The notes under the pieces are model-generated. The model did no database searches, had not been told where the DNA came from, and worked only from the letters and a program-made list of their open reading frames with translations. From NCBI RefSeq assembly GCF_014839835.1, contig NC_071646.1:558001-622000 (forward strand): a stretch of DNA of 64,000 nt. Direction: 5' to 3'. A program made the position numbers and the translations under genes. Positions 12,255 through 23,575 of the stretch are shown here, in pieces. Positions within the stretch are counted from its first letter, which is position 1. Each line of letters starts with the position of its first letter. The DNA is from Dryobates pubescens (lineage: Eukaryota; Chordata; Aves; Piciformes; Picidae).

Positions 12255-12620
12255 GCAGAGTGGTCTGGGCAGTTCAGCAGCCTGGGCCAGGCTCTCACCA
12301 CCCTCAGCATCAACAATTTATCCCTTCTTTCCACTCTGAATCTCCTCCTTTCAGTTCAAGTCACCCCCACCTTGTCCTGTCAAAGCAGGCCCTGCTCAAA
12401 AGTCTGTCCCCAGCTTTCTGATTGCCTCTTGAAGCACTGGAAGGCCACCCTGGAGCCTTCTCTTCTCCAGGCTGAACAGCTCTCAGCCTGTCCTCACAGC
12501 AGAGGGTACCAGCCCTTGGATCACCTTTGTGGCTTCCTCTGCTCTAACAGTTCCAGGACCTTGTGCTGAGGACTCCAGAGCTGCCCCAGCACTGCTGGGG
12601 GGGTCTCAGCAGAGCACAGC
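12255..12620 (-). repeat. CR1 LINE fragment, older
   Basis: Recognisable but diverged reverse-strand copy: TCTCACCACCCTCAGCATCA, then CTTCTCTTCTCCAGGCTGAA. Confidence 0.75.
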
Positions 12621-13011
12621 AGAGGAGCAGAGTCCCTCTCTGCTGCCCATGCTGCAGGGGCTCAGCCCAGGGCTGGCTCTGGCTGGGAGCTCAGCTGCCT
12701 GCTCACATCCAGCTCCTCTCCCACCTCGCTGCTGTGTTGGTCCCAACAGTGCTGCTGCTGGACCCCTGCAGAGCCTCTTCCCAGTGCACCCCACAGGCAG
12801 AGTGAAAGCCTCCAGGCACTGATGCCTCCTCTGCACCCCCGGGGAAGGTGCTCTGAGTGCTGGATGAAAGCCTTCTCCAGCATCACAGACCTCCTCCCGG
12901 GGTGTTTAATTACAGGCTGTGATGCTCTTGTCTCCTAATCTTCTCTTTGCCAACATCAAGGCGCTGCTCACCCAGGTCCCCAGGCTCTGCTCACCAGTGC
13001 TGGCAGGATCT

Positions 13012-13128
13012 GGCCTCCATCCTGCTCCTGCTGGGCTGGTGTGAGCTGTCCCTGCCCATGCCAGAGGGTTGGAACTGGGTGATCTTTGAGGTCCCTTCCA
13101 GCCCAGCCCACTCCATGGTTCTCTGACA
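13012..13128 (+). repeat. CR1 LINE 3' terminus
   Basis: GGTTGGAACTGGGTGATCTT and GAGGTCCCTTCCAGCCCAGC, followed by GGTTCTCTGA. Confidence 0.85.
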
Positions 13129-14694
13129 CCCCTGTGTCCCCTCCCCACCCCTGCACTCCCAGGCAGGGCTTGGATCCAGCTGCAGAGCCGAGGGGCAGGA
13201 GGCAGCAGAAGCAGGTGGCTGCAGTTGTGGTGAATCTATTGCATGTGAGGAGCCCTCAAGAGTCAGAAACATCCCCAGGCAGGTTTGGAGCTGGGCTTGG
13301 GTTGGTTGGTTGTAAGTGCTGGAAATTTTGCCACCTTTGTGGGGGTTTTGTTAAAGCCAACCCCAGCCCTGCCCTCCCTGGGTGGGTCAGCCCCCAGGTG
13401 CCTGCTCTGAGTGCCTGGCAGCACCAGCACCACACAGCTTGTATTGACCTCCCTCACCCTTGATTCCCAAGCTCACATTTGCTTTGGAGTCAGACCTGGG
13501 CCCAGCAATCAGCAGTATATTTAAGCTGCCATCACATCCTCAGCTCTGCCTCCCATCCAGGTGGCTTAAAATACAGCAGCAATCCTCCTCCTGCAGCCTT
13601 CCAGCAGCCCAGGCAGGGAGGATAAATCTTCCTGCAGCTGAACGATGTCAAACGCTGGGAACGAGCCCGGAGAGAGCAACAGAGATGGGGCGGGGGGGAG
13701 GGGAGGGGGCTGCAAAGTGAGAGCTGCAGCAGGGGCTGGGAACACCAAGGCTGAGCAGCTCCAACCCTGGGTGCAGCTGTGGCCTCCTCACTCCAAGAAG
13801 GTCGTTGAGGGGCTGGAGCTTGTCCAGCAGTGAAGCTGGTGAAGCATCTGGAGATGAGGGCTGGTGGGGAGCAGCTGGGGGAGCTGGGGGTGCTCAGGCT
13901 GGGGAAGAGGAGGCTGAGGGGAGACCTCCTGGCTCCTCTCACCAGCCCGAGGCACACTCTGCACACACAGCACTTCTGCAAACCTGCTTCTGGTGTGGTG
14001 AAAGAGGAGCTGGGCACAACGAGAGCCATCCCGTGGGAGGCTCTGCCCAGCCCAGGCTCTCTCAGCCCAGGAGCACCTCCCTAGGGCGAGGGAGCAGGGA
14101 GGGAGGACAAGGAGAAGGCAAAGCTGCTGCCTCGGGGAGCCCCTGCTTGTTACCAAACTTCTTGCAAACACAGAACAACAAAGAAGGGAAGCAGAGAGAT
14201 AATTAAGGCCATAATTGTGCAGACACAACTGCTTAATTAAGCTTTTCCTCTTTAAACCTGACAGAATCTGCTCACAAGGTGTGAGCAGGAGGGGAGGCTG
14301 CCCATATGCCAGGCCATCTGCAGCGCCCGCGGGGGAGCAGAGCCGGCCCCGGCAGCCCCCCTGCTGCAGCCCGGCAGGAGCAGGAGGAGGGTGGCCAAGC
14401 GCTGGGGAAGGGAGAATCCTGACCCCGAAAGCCAGCCAGGAGCGGGGGGCTGTCCGGGGGGCTGTCCCCCGTGGCTCTCCAGCGTGGCTGCCTCCAATCA
14501 CAAGGGACGAGCTGCCCCGGCAGGGGGGGAGGCAGCAGGGTGAGGGAGGGGCTGAGCCCCAGCTGGGGGCATTTGGGGGCCGGCAGCAGCTGAGGCACAG
14601 CCAGGGCTTTGCTCTCGCCGGAGCGCTGGTCGGAGCCGGGGGAAGCTTTCTCCCAGGGAGAGGAGCAGCTGAAGCTGAGCCTTGGGGGTGGTAA
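13129..14694. other. No gene seen; two AT-rich islands
   Basis: Apart from the CR1 piece at 13,765, islands at 13,485-13,650 (TATATTTAAGC, TTAAAATACAGC) and 14,150-14,285 (ATAATTAAGGCC, GCTTAATTAAGC) are repeat-free. Confidence 0.5.
13765..13948 (+). repeat. CR1 LINE internal fragment
   Basis: GGGGAAGAGGAGGCTGAGGG and GAGACCTCCTGGCTCC mark the conserved internal CR1 segment. Confidence 0.75.
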
Positions 14695-15032
14695 GTTCAT
14701 GGAATCCCAGAACTGCTTTGGTTGGAAAAGGTCTCTGAGACCCTTGAGCCAGCCCCACCGTGCCCCCCAGCCACGGCCCCAGGTGCCACGGCCACAGTGA
14801 ACACCTCCAGGGATGGGAACTCCACCACCCCCCTGGGCAGCCTCTGCCAGTCCCTGACCACTCTGGACGTTTTTCCTCCTCTCCATCCTCAGCCTCCCCT
14901 GGCACCTTTGAGGCCATTGCCTCTCCTTCTGTCACCTGAGAGTGGGGAGCAGAGCCCAACCCCCACCTGGCTCCAGCCTCCTCTCAGGGAGCTGTGAGGT
15001 CTCTCCTCAGCCTCCTCTTCCCCACAGAGGAC
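14695..15032 (-). repeat. CR1 LINE 3' region
   Basis: It begins with the reversed tail TTCATGGAATCCCAGAACTG and extends about 335 bases to CCTCAGCCTCCTCTTCCCC. Confidence 0.88.
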
Positions 15033-15904
15033 GATGCTGCTTTGGGCCCTGGCAGAGCCCTGCTGTGGGGCCTTGGCACTGCCCCTTGTGCTGAGCCAAG
15101 GCTCCTTCTGCAGCTGGGGGCTGGATTGGTGCAAGCTGAGTGCTCAGTGCATGGCTGCTGGCAGAGCCATTGCTCACCCAGCCCCACGGCCCTGCCCCCC
15201 CACGGCCCTGCCCTCATCGTGCTGCTCAGGGCTGTAAATTATTGAAGGCAAAGAGCTGACTCAGCAGTGGAGGCTGCTGGACGTTTGTACACATCTCCCA
15301 CGGTGCCCAGCCCTGCTCCTGGCTGTGCCACCCCGCCTGGGCTGTGCCACCCCGCCTGGGCTCACCTCCAGGAGCCTGCTGGTGGCAGCTACCTCAGGGA
15401 CTTGGTCCTGAGTGGGGCAGAGCTCAGTGCATGGCTCCAGCTCTGCAGCAGGCATCAGCCTGTGTTGGGTGTGGGGTGGAATGGAGTGGCGGTGCCAGGC
15501 TGCTGTGCCAGGACCATGGATGGGTTGGGAGGACACAGAGGGTGACTCAGTGGGGGGCAGCTGCAGCTGGGAGGGCAGAAGGGGTAAAATTTCCCATTAT
15601 TTCTGTAAGGAGAGGGAATTCCTTGGCCTGCAAGAGGAGAGCTCTGCTGGAGACCCCTTCCCAGCTCCATTTTCGGGGTGCTAATGCCCCAAGACTGCCA
15701 GGAGCCCAGGCCTCGGTGTGCCAGGACCGGGGCTGCCCAGCGCTGGCCTTGAGCCAGCCACAAGCCCCTGCTGGCGCCGGGGCACTGCGGCTCTGCCCCC
15801 AGCGCCGTGGTGCTCGCTCTGTGCCGGCCCGAGCCTGGCACCCCCGCCCTGGCAGTGCCCTCCCTTGGCGGCGTGGGGGCCAGGGGTGCCCCGGGCAGGG
15901 GAAG

Positions 15905-16110
15905 GTTTTCTTTGTGTATCTCTTCCCCTTTAATCGCTGGCAGTGGTGTGGAGAGCTGCTAATGAAGTGCTGAAGATGGATCGCGGCCGGGTTGTGTTAC
16001 ACAGGGCTCGCAGGGCACTTAATTACCCTGGGCAGCTCAGAGGCAATGAATACTTCATAAAGCAAAAGCCAACAGTGAATTATTCATCACCCATTTATCA
16101 GGGGCAGCTA
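15905..16110. promoter_or_regulatory. AT-rich repeat-free island, candidate enhancer
   Basis: About 200 bases with CTTTAATCGC, GCTAATGAAG, CTTAATTACC, TGAATACTTCATAAAGC and GAATTATTCATCACCC stand out from the GC-rich, CR1-laden flanks. The cluster of homeodomain-type cores is typical of deeply conserved noncoding elements. Function is inferred from composition only. Confidence 0.4.
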
Positions 16111-16954
16111 TGATAAAGCCTCTGGGATGGGGCCCGAGCGTGGGTTCCCCTTCCCAGCCTCCAGCAGGCGTGGACCTGCTCCTCATCCCCAGCGGTGTGG
16201 GACCCGGGGGGCAGGAGCCCCGCGGGGCTCCTCTGGGGATGGGTTTGGGGGGGAACCTGTTCCCTAAAGCATTGCTCAGTGGTGCTGAGCCACAGCAAGC
16301 TCTGGAGAGGGCTGGGAAGGGGTTTGGAGACACGGTGAGGGAGTGGAGCTGCTCAGCTGCCCGGGAGGAGGGGAGCAGAGCAGGCTGCCTGCAGAGGTAT
16401 GCTGTGTGGTCCCCAAAGGACCAGCACCGTCCCCTGTGAGCTGGAATTCAAGGTGGCAGCTTGGCTGCTGCTGGGGGTACCCAGGGATGCCTCATTCCCC
16501 CGCCCCAGGGCTGAGGGCGCGGAGGAGAGGCAGGCAGGGAGCCAAGCAGCTGGCACGGAGGGGCTCCGAAGGCACCTGCCTGGCTAAGTGGCTTGGCACG
16601 TCCTAAGCAGGCAGCGAGCGAGATCCGTCCTGAGACTGCTCAGAGAGGGAAACCCGGGGGGAAAGGAGCCGTGGGGGGAGCCGGTGGGCGAGGGGCAGGA
16701 CCGCGTGGGCTGCGGGGAGCCGTGGCCCCCGTGGGGAGCCGTGGCCCCCGTGGCTGGATGGTGCCGGAGCAGGGGCCGGGAGATCCTGGCTGAGCAAGAC
16801 ATAGGCTCTGCTGCCATCTACCTCTGCCGGGCTCCCCGGCAGCCAGCCCTGCTGCCATGGGGGGGTTCTGTGTGCCCTGGGCCGCTGCCACCCGCCCTGG
16901 GCTGCCAGCGAGCCTGGGGGCTGCCCTGCTGCTCTCGGCTCCCAAAACATCCTG
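16111..16954. other. GC-rich, no gene seen
   Basis: CpG frequency is raised at 16,120-16,260 and 16,600-16,800, including a two-copy tandem GTGGGGAGCCGTGGCCCCC at about 16,720-16,760. No exon is recognised. Confidence 0.5.
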
Positions 16955-17112
16955 CCCTGAGCCTGTCCCCTCCCTGGAAGTGTTCAAGGCCAGGCTGGGT
17001 GGGACCCTGAGTCCCCTCCACACTTGTTCTAGTGGGAGGTGCCCCCCATGGCAGGGGAGGGTCGGAACCAGATGATCTCTGAGGTCCCTTCCAGTCCAGA
17101 CCTCTGAAACGG
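16955..17112 (+). repeat. CR1 LINE 3' end
   Basis: CCTGGAAGTGTTCAAGGCCA through GATGATCTCTGAGGTCCCTT. Confidence 0.85.
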
Positions 17113-17904
17113 TGCTGGGAGGTTTGTGGGGAGAACATTTTGGCTTCTCCTCTCCCTCCTGACGTCCTGATCCCCTCCCTCCTGTGCCACCAGCTCTGCT
17201 GCTGCATCTTTCTGCTTCCTCAGCACTGAGCTGATGGCAGTGCCCAGCTGGGTCCATCCTCCCCCTTCTTTCTTGTGCTCAATTTGTGGCTCTCTGCTAT
17301 CCCTGGAATCTCTGCTCCTGCTGCTGTGCTCCAGACCTTAAAGAATATTTAACCACCTGGTAAATTATTTATCCCTCCAAGGCTTGGTGCACTCAGGGCA
17401 GCTCAGAGCCCTCCTGGAGAATTAACCAGAGCCATAAATCACAGAGACACCTGAGAAATTTCCCTCTGCTCGTGCTGGTGGCGACCTGGCCCTGCAGTGC
17501 CACTGGCAGGGTGGGAGCCAGGAGCTGCCACTTGCTGCTGTTACTTGTTCAGCAGCTTGTTAAATGGGGAAGTTAAACAGACTCCAGGAAACAGCTGAGG
17601 AACACCAAGTGATGGCTGCAGGGGAAGCTGGGTGGCTGCCACCCCCTAATGCTCCTTTCTGAGGAGGGATTTTTTTTCCCCAGGCTCTGCCAAGCACCAG
17701 GAGCAACCCAGGGGCGAGGGCAGCGCCTGGGTGTTGTGCCCTGGGGAATGGGGACAGGGTGCTGGGTGGCTTGGGTGGGAGGTGGCATGGTGGGACTGCA
17801 GCAGCTCCACTGGCACAGCCCAGGGGATGTGCCCCATGCAGAGGTTGGGTATCCTGACCCCCTGAGGGGCTCAAGGTGGTGCTGGGGGTCTAAAAATCTG
17901 ATGG
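17113..17904. other. No gene seen; AT-rich patch at 17,330-17,465
   Basis: The patch holds AGAATATTTAACCACC and GTAAATTATTTATCCC; the rest is unremarkable. Confidence 0.5.
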
Positions 17905-18100
17905 GTTCATGGAGTCACAGAATGGTTGGGTTGGAAGGGAGCTCAAAGCTCATCCAGCTCCAACCCCCTGCCACAGGCAGGGACAGCTCCCACCGGCCCA
18001 GGCTGCTCAGAGCCTCATCCAGAGCCTGGCCCTGAGCACCTCCAGGGAGGAGGCAGCCACAGCTTCCCTGGGCAGCCTCTGCCATCCCCTGCCATGCTCA
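17905..18100 (-). repeat. CR1 LINE 3' end
   Basis: Reversed tail GTTCATGGAGTCACAGAATG then GGTTGGAAGGGAGCTCAAAG. It closely resembles the copy at 7.4 kb. Confidence 0.9.
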
Positions 18101-20879
18101 AACCATCTGGGGAGGTTCCTTGGCTTCCAAGGTGGTCTGGTGGCACTTTCTACACTCCTGGGTGTCCCTGACAGCTGCAGGAAAGGATCTGGACTCAGAG
18201 AAGGTACAGAGAAGAGAAACCCAGCAAGGGGCCAGGCTGCCAGCCCCCTGGCTTGGCTTCACTTCTGCAGTGAGCTGAAGTGAGCAGAAGGAGGCTGCCT
18301 GGCCCCTGCCACCCCAGCCCTGACAGTGTGAGCTCTCCAGGGGCCCTGAGCTGGATGTGGCTGTTCCAGGGCAGGTTTGGGGTCTCCATTTCGATCCCCT
18401 ACCCCAAAAATGCCTTTCCCATTGTGTCTCACTCCCTTCCCATGCTGGAAGCCTTCTCCAGGGGAGGCAGAGAGTGTTCCTCCAGCCCTGGCTCCCTCTG
18501 CCTCGGTGTTTTTCCAGCTGAAGCCACCTGCATCACTTCTGCTCCTGAGCAGAAAGAAGCTGCCTCAGGGGAACACTTCTGCTGCTGACCACAGAGCAAA
18601 TCACTCTGCAATGGCTTTTCCTCCAGCACCAAACCCTCCTGCTCCCCCTGCACCATCTCAGTGCTGTTTGTGCTCCTTCCCTTGCTGCACTACATCTCAG
18701 AGCTGTTGAGTGGTGTCTGGGACCAGCCCAGCTGCACCTGCAGCACTGCAGGAGGCCTCCTCCTCTTCCTCAGCACCAGGACAAGGCACCCAGGGAGGGG
18801 ATGTGAGCTGCTGCCACGCACTCAGGCAAGTCCCAGCTCCACCTTCCCGAAGGAGTTAATTCATTTGGCTCCCTTTGGGATGGTGCAAAGCTGCAGCCAG
18901 ACCCCAAAGGGGAGGGGAGGGCTCCAGTGCTGCCCCAGCCCTTTGCAGCCAGCCTGGCTGGGGCCTGCTGTTTATTCCCTACAAAAAAAGAGGCTTTTGG
19001 GTCCAGCACTTGGGGCTGGTGGGCAGCAAGCCACCGAGTGAGGGAAAAGGAGCCTGCAGCAGGCAGCTGGAGAGAGCTGGGAGAAAGCAGAAGGTAATAG
19101 AGGTATTTATTAAAGGAGGGAGGAAATTTATATGCTATTCCTGCTTCTTCAGCTCTCAGTCATCACCAAGGGGAGAGGAGGAGTGGGCAGCCGGTGCAGG
19201 AAATAGCCAGAAGTCTGTTTTCTGCCCATTTGTCAGTCTGATGAACAAGAAAAATACAGACAGGCTTGAGGAAGGAGAAAGAGTCTGGAGGAGGCTGCTG
19301 CCTGGCCCTGCACGGCCACTCAGGGCCAGAAACAGCCTCAGGCTTAGGGGGAAGCTGCTCTGGACCCCTCCTGGGGCTGGGGGATTGTCAGCACAGGCCT
19401 GGGGGGACCTGGGGCTCCCACGTCGGTGGCTGTGAGCTGTGAGTGGGAGGGCAGGGATGAAGAAGGTGGGAGAAGGGGGCTTGGGGGGGACAGGCTGGAG
19501 GAGAGAACCCTGGCAGTGAGATGGGGATGGCCTGGGTGTCCAGATCCACCTCCCCCCAGGCAAGCCCTCCCTCCCCCCCAGAGCCTGTGAGCTTATCTGA
19601 AGTGTTTGGTGTCTGGCAGAGGAGAGCACCAGGGAGTGAAAAACCTGCAAGTATTAAGTGCTAATAATTCCCCACTTTTATTTGCAGTTATCCACCTACA
19701 TGCAGCAGGCTGGGGTTTTGCTGACACTCTCTTGCTGGAAATTGAATGCTGCCTGAATCATCCATCCAGGGCCATTTGTTCATAAAAGTAAGGGATTGCA
19801 GTTTGAATCTTTTTATTGCTGCTAACGTGACACAGGCAGCGCCGCCGGCTCCCGGGAGCCTGTGCCCGGGCTGGGGACGACCTTGCTGGGCTGTGGGGCA
19901 GAGCTGGGTGCTCCTCCACCCCCCGGGGGTGCCAGCACGGCCTGGGGCTCAGCCTCATGGGAGAGGAGCTGCTGGAGCTGTGCGGTGTGGCCCCAGCATG
20001 TCCCCTTGGGCAACCTTGGTCTCCCCCAGGAGCTTTTCCCCTGAGGGGCAGCTTCTCTCCGTGGCGTGGGGTCTGTGCCCCCCTGAGAGGGGCTGGGGTG
20101 GGATCTGCCCCCCCCAGCGCTGCCAGGGGGTGGCACGGAGGGAAGGGGGGAGCTTTTCTAATCTTAATCTCGTTTCCAGCGCCGCTGCTGTGGCTGGACA
20201 GGAGATGCTCTCCTTTGGCAGAGACAAATGGGCAGAGCCGGAGCCGCCGGCACCCCGGCGGCCGCGGCTGCGCTCGGACGTGATGGATGTGTCCCGGGAG
20301 AGGCGCCGGGAAGCGATGGCCCAGCCCCGGGGCAGGACGAGTGCCGATGGCCTGGAATCGTGCCACGACCCTGCCTCCAGCCCTGCAGCCTCGCCGCAGC
20401 GACCGGGGGCAGGATCCCCGCCCGCGCCCCGCAGCCGCAGGGCAGGACCGGCGCAGCCCCTGCCGGGCGCGGAGCAGCGGCCGGCCCCTTGCTGGGCTGC
20501 CCCTGCTCGGCCCCGCCGACGCCTCCGAGTCAGGGCTGTTATTAACTGGAAGCTGCTTTCCCCCTGGCTGCTGCTTGCACAAACGATAACTGATTTGAAA
20601 TGAATTGAGCCAATTACTGCAAGGTTCCCGGAGCAGAGGAAGGCAGCGCTGGGGTAAGGAGGAGCAGTCCCAGCTGCAGCAGGGATGAGAGTTAGACACT
20701 GAAATGCCCTTTGGGCCCCAATTTCCAGCTGTCTCCATTTCCTGGCTAAGCCTGGCTGCCTTCCTCAATTGCTTGTGAGTTTAGGTGGTAGCAGCCAGGG
20801 GCTGCTGAGCAGCATCAGGCCAGTGGTGCTGGGGGACTGGCAGTGCCTGCTCTGTGTGCAGCTCTCTGCTCTGAACGCT
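18101..20879. other. No gene seen; three AT-rich islands
   Basis: Repeat-free islands lie at 19,085-19,265 (GTATTTATTAAAGG, TTTATATGCTATTCC), 19,640-19,835 (GTGCTAATAATTCC, CTTTTTATTGCTGCTAACG) and 20,530-20,640 (GTTATTAACTGG, AATTGAGCCAATTACTGC). CpGs are frequent at 20,220-20,530. There is no CR1 in this 2.8 kb, unusual for the window. Confidence 0.5.
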
Positions 20880-21052
20880 GCAACAGGCTGCCCAGAGGTG
20901 CTGGAGGCCACATCCCTGGAGGTGCTCCAGGAACCTGTGGCCATGGCACCTGGGGACAGGGCTCAGTGTGGATGTGTTGAGGGTCGCACTCAATGAGCTT
21001 AAAGATCTTTTCTCAACCCAAATGGTCCTGATTCTATCAACACTGCAGGCTG
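20880..21052 (+). repeat. CR1 LINE 3' end
   Basis: GGCTGCCCAGAGGTGCTGGA through TTAAAGATCTTTTCTCAACC and a TGATTCTATC tail close to the ATTCTATG octamer. Confidence 0.8.
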
Positions 21053-21794
21053 AGCTGAGGAAGAGGCTGCCTCATCTTCCTCACACCCAGCAAGGTGAGC
21101 AGCTGATGCCCAAACTCTTGCTGAGGATGGTGGGGCCAAGCCTCTTCCCTGTACCCAGGGCTGGAGTTTCCCTCTGCCAGGAGGTGTCCCAGGAGAGGAA
21201 TTTCCCCTTTGAAGCAGCCCACAGAGAAGCCTTTGGAATCCTGGAGCTGAGCTGCTGCAGTCAGTGCCTGCTGCAGGGCACACAGCTGGGGGAGGTTTGC
21301 TCTGTGTCCATCTGAGCAGTGGAAGTCCACAGAGAGCTGTGTAGGAAAGAGGCTGGAACACAGGGTCAGGAATCCAGGCTCCTGCTGCTTCCCTCTTAAT
21401 CTCCTGTTAAGTGATCTATCTCCTGATTGCTTTTGTCAGCTCTCTCAATTTAATAACTGAACTAAGCATCTTCTGCTGTTGTTGGCATATAAACAAGTGC
21501 TGGATCGATGCAGAACATCTTTAAGAGCCCTGCCCTGGAAGGAGGAGGGCAGCCTGGCCTGGCAGCAGCTGCAGCAGGGCTGTGGCTTCACACCTCTGGG
21601 AGGCAGGGGCTGGAGCAAGCTGGGGGCCACAAAAGCCCCAACTGCTTTGGTGAGAGGAATTCTGCTGCTGGAAGGCTGCCTGGGTGAGGATTCGGCTCCG
21701 GGTGCAGGAGGCTTGGCTGCTGCACTGCTCCTCTGCCTCTATGGCCTTGGAGGAAGCAGAGCTGCAGCTGGGATCTGGGCAGGGATGTCCTGGA

Positions 21795-21855
21795 TTCAGG
21801 GAATGCTTTGGGTCGGAAAGGACCTCGAGGATTGCCCAGTTCCAAGATCAGCAGC
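21795..21855 (-). repeat. Short CR1 3' terminus
   Basis: GGGTCGGAAAGGACCTCGAG followed by GCCCAGTTCCAAG. Confidence 0.6.
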
Positions 21856-22161
21856 TTTGGTGCCTTTGGAGCTAACAGGGAAGTGCAATGGCTGAGAGGG
21901 GCATGGGTGTGATGGCTGAGGAGGGTCAGAGCCTGGCTGGGGTGGGCTGGGGGGAGGTTCCAGTTGCTTCCATAACAGATTCCCTGACACAGGAAACAAT
22001 TTCCCCCTGACTCTGCTGGCTCCTTAACGACAGAGCCTGGAAAGGGCTCCACAGGGAGGGCAGCTTCAGCTCTGCAAAGAGCTCTCTGCTGCAGCTTCAT
22101 TTAAGGCTGCTTGGGGGATGCTAAAATACTAAAAGGATGAAAAAACAATGGCTGGTGGCAG

Positions 22162-22216
22162 GCTGTGCCCCTGCCAGGGTCCTGTGCCCCTGCCAGGGTC
22201 CTGTGCCCCTGCCAGC
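22162..22216. repeat. 19 bp tandem repeat, three units
   Basis: CTGTGCCCCTGCCAGGGTC is repeated three times, next to a CR1 piece. A second small repeat, GGCCATGGCTTGGG, lies inside that CR1 at about 22,290. Confidence 0.85.
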
Positions 22217-22398
22217 CTGGCAGCATTTGGAACAGGCTGCTCAGGTAGTTGGTGGAGTCCCCATGCCTGGAGGTGTTCAAGCCATGTGTGGCCATGGCTT
22301 GGGGGCCATGGCTTGGGGGCCATGGTGGTGCTGGGTTGATGTTGGACTGGATGCTCTTGGAGGCCTTTCCCAACCCAGCCAGTTCTGCTGTTGACACA
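22205..22398 (+). repeat. CR1 LINE 3' end with internal duplication
   Basis: GGAACAGGCTGCTCAGGTAG through GATGTTGGACTGGATGCTCT. The GGGCCATGGCTT segment is duplicated in tandem. Confidence 0.85.
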
Positions 22399-22429
22399 GC
22401 CCAGGGGGAAGGAGGAGCTCTCAGCACTC

Positions 22430-22740
22430 TGTTGTTATTTTTCCTCTGTGCTGCTGCTGTTTATTTTGCATTTTTCAAGCCCTACTTCCTGCCTGTCCAG
22501 GTCCTGCTGCTGCCACCAGGATCCTTGTGTATAAAATATGTACAGGAGAGCTCTTGGGGCCCTGTCCTACCCTCCCGGGTTGGCAGTGAGCATCTGGCCC
22601 CAGCAGAGGGGATAGGAACCGTCTCTGCCTTGGAGCCAGGAGGGGGAGAAAAGAAAGAGCTGAGAAAGATAGAGACTTCAAAGTGTGAGAGCAAATATTT
22701 ACAGGATCCAAGAGACCAAAAATACATCTCCAGTGCTGTC
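22430..22740. promoter_or_regulatory. AT-rich repeat-free block downstream of RH2
   Basis: GTTGTTATTTTTCC, TGTATAAAATATGTACAGG and GAGCAAATATTTACAGG form a block with no LINE similarity. It could be the distal RH2 3' UTR or a regulatory element. Confidence 0.35.
22460..22465 (-). terminator. Alternative RH2 polyadenylation signal (AATAAA)
   Basis: Canonical AATAAA on the minus strand lies in an AT-rich, repeat-free block. If used, the RH2 3' UTR would be about 1 kb. Confidence 0.35.
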
Positions 22741-23079
22741 CTGGGGCTGGAGAGAGGCAGGCTCCAGGCGAAGCCTGCTCGCAGCTCCATCTCTCACACT
22801 GATCTCGCAGGGCTACAGGGGATGGATTCCCAGCAGCTGTGCCAGCAGCCAGCTCCAGCCAGCCCCAGCCTTGGCTGCTGGCCAGGGCCAGCCAGGAGGG
22901 CTCCAGCCATGGATTCCTGCTTCTGGGGTCTCTGCAGTGCTGCTTGGATGTTCCTAATTTGGGAAGCGAGGGCTGACTGCTCCTGCGACGCTCCCTTGAG
23001 CCCCGGGGAAGAGGGATTCTAGCAGGGGGCAAGGAGGAGAGCAGTGCAGGTTGGGGTTTCCCCTGGCTCCTGCTGCTGC

Positions 23080-23085
23080 TTTAAT
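23080..23085 (-). terminator. Candidate RH2 polyadenylation signal (ATTAAA)
   Basis: ATTAAA on the minus strand lies about 360 bases past the RH2 stop codon. A canonical AATAAA also occurs further on at 22,460-22,465, about 980 bases past the stop. Which one is used cannot be told from sequence. Confidence 0.35.
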
Positions 23086-23244
23086 ACTGTGAACAAAGCC
23101 AAAGAAGTTGTTGGTGCTTTGGGGACGGTCCCCAAAAGCTGAGGGAAGGGCCCTGGGCCCCTGGGAGGGGCTGTGTCGGTAGGGAGGGGCTCAGGGTGCT
23201 TGCAGCAGAGGGTGCAGGGGTGTCCCAGTGGCTGGGGGTCTGCA

Positions 23245-23290
23245 GATGGAGTGGATTGGGCTGGAAGGGACCTTTGAGTGTCACACAGAG
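23245..23290 (-). repeat. Possible CR1 terminus just past RH2
   Basis: GGGCTGGAAGGGACCTTTGA is all that remains, inside the presumed RH2 3' UTR. Confidence 0.45.
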
Positions 23291-23443
23291 GGGAGGCCAC
23301 CACAGCACATGGCAGCTGAGTGCTTGTGCAGGGAGGTGCTGGTGCAGGAGGGAGTGATGGCATGGAACGAGACTGTGGGTGCCTGGGGGCTGCTCTCCAG
23401 CCCCAGGCTCGCTGGGGTCACCCCAGTTCAAACTGTCCATGGC

Positions 23444-23575
23444 CTATGCAGGTGATACTTGGCTGGAGGAGACAGAGGAGACCTCAGTCTTGCTCTGGGA
23501 CACGGTGGAGGAGACATCTTCATCCCCAAAGGGGTTCTTGCCGCAGCAGATTGTGGTGATCATGCAGTTACGGAA
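23444..23575 (-). CDS. RH2 (OPN1MSW): RH2 exon 5 (residues 313-355 and stop)
   Basis: The 132 bp terminal coding exon starts [12 protein letters not shown], which includes palmitoylation cysteines 322 and 323. It continues into a Ser/Thr-rich tail suited to rhodopsin-kinase phosphorylation and ends VSPA, a VxPx-type outer-segment targeting signal, then TAG at 23,444-23,446. Confidence 0.97.
   Translation of the reverse strand, partial: FRNCMITTICCGKNPFGDEDVSSTVSQSKTEVSSVSSSQVSPA

Noticed and set aside
1-23443. Exons of GRM4 or other genes near the human locus
   Set aside because: No frame matched metabotropic glutamate receptor or other familiar domains, and the open frames are short, GC-driven or within CR1.
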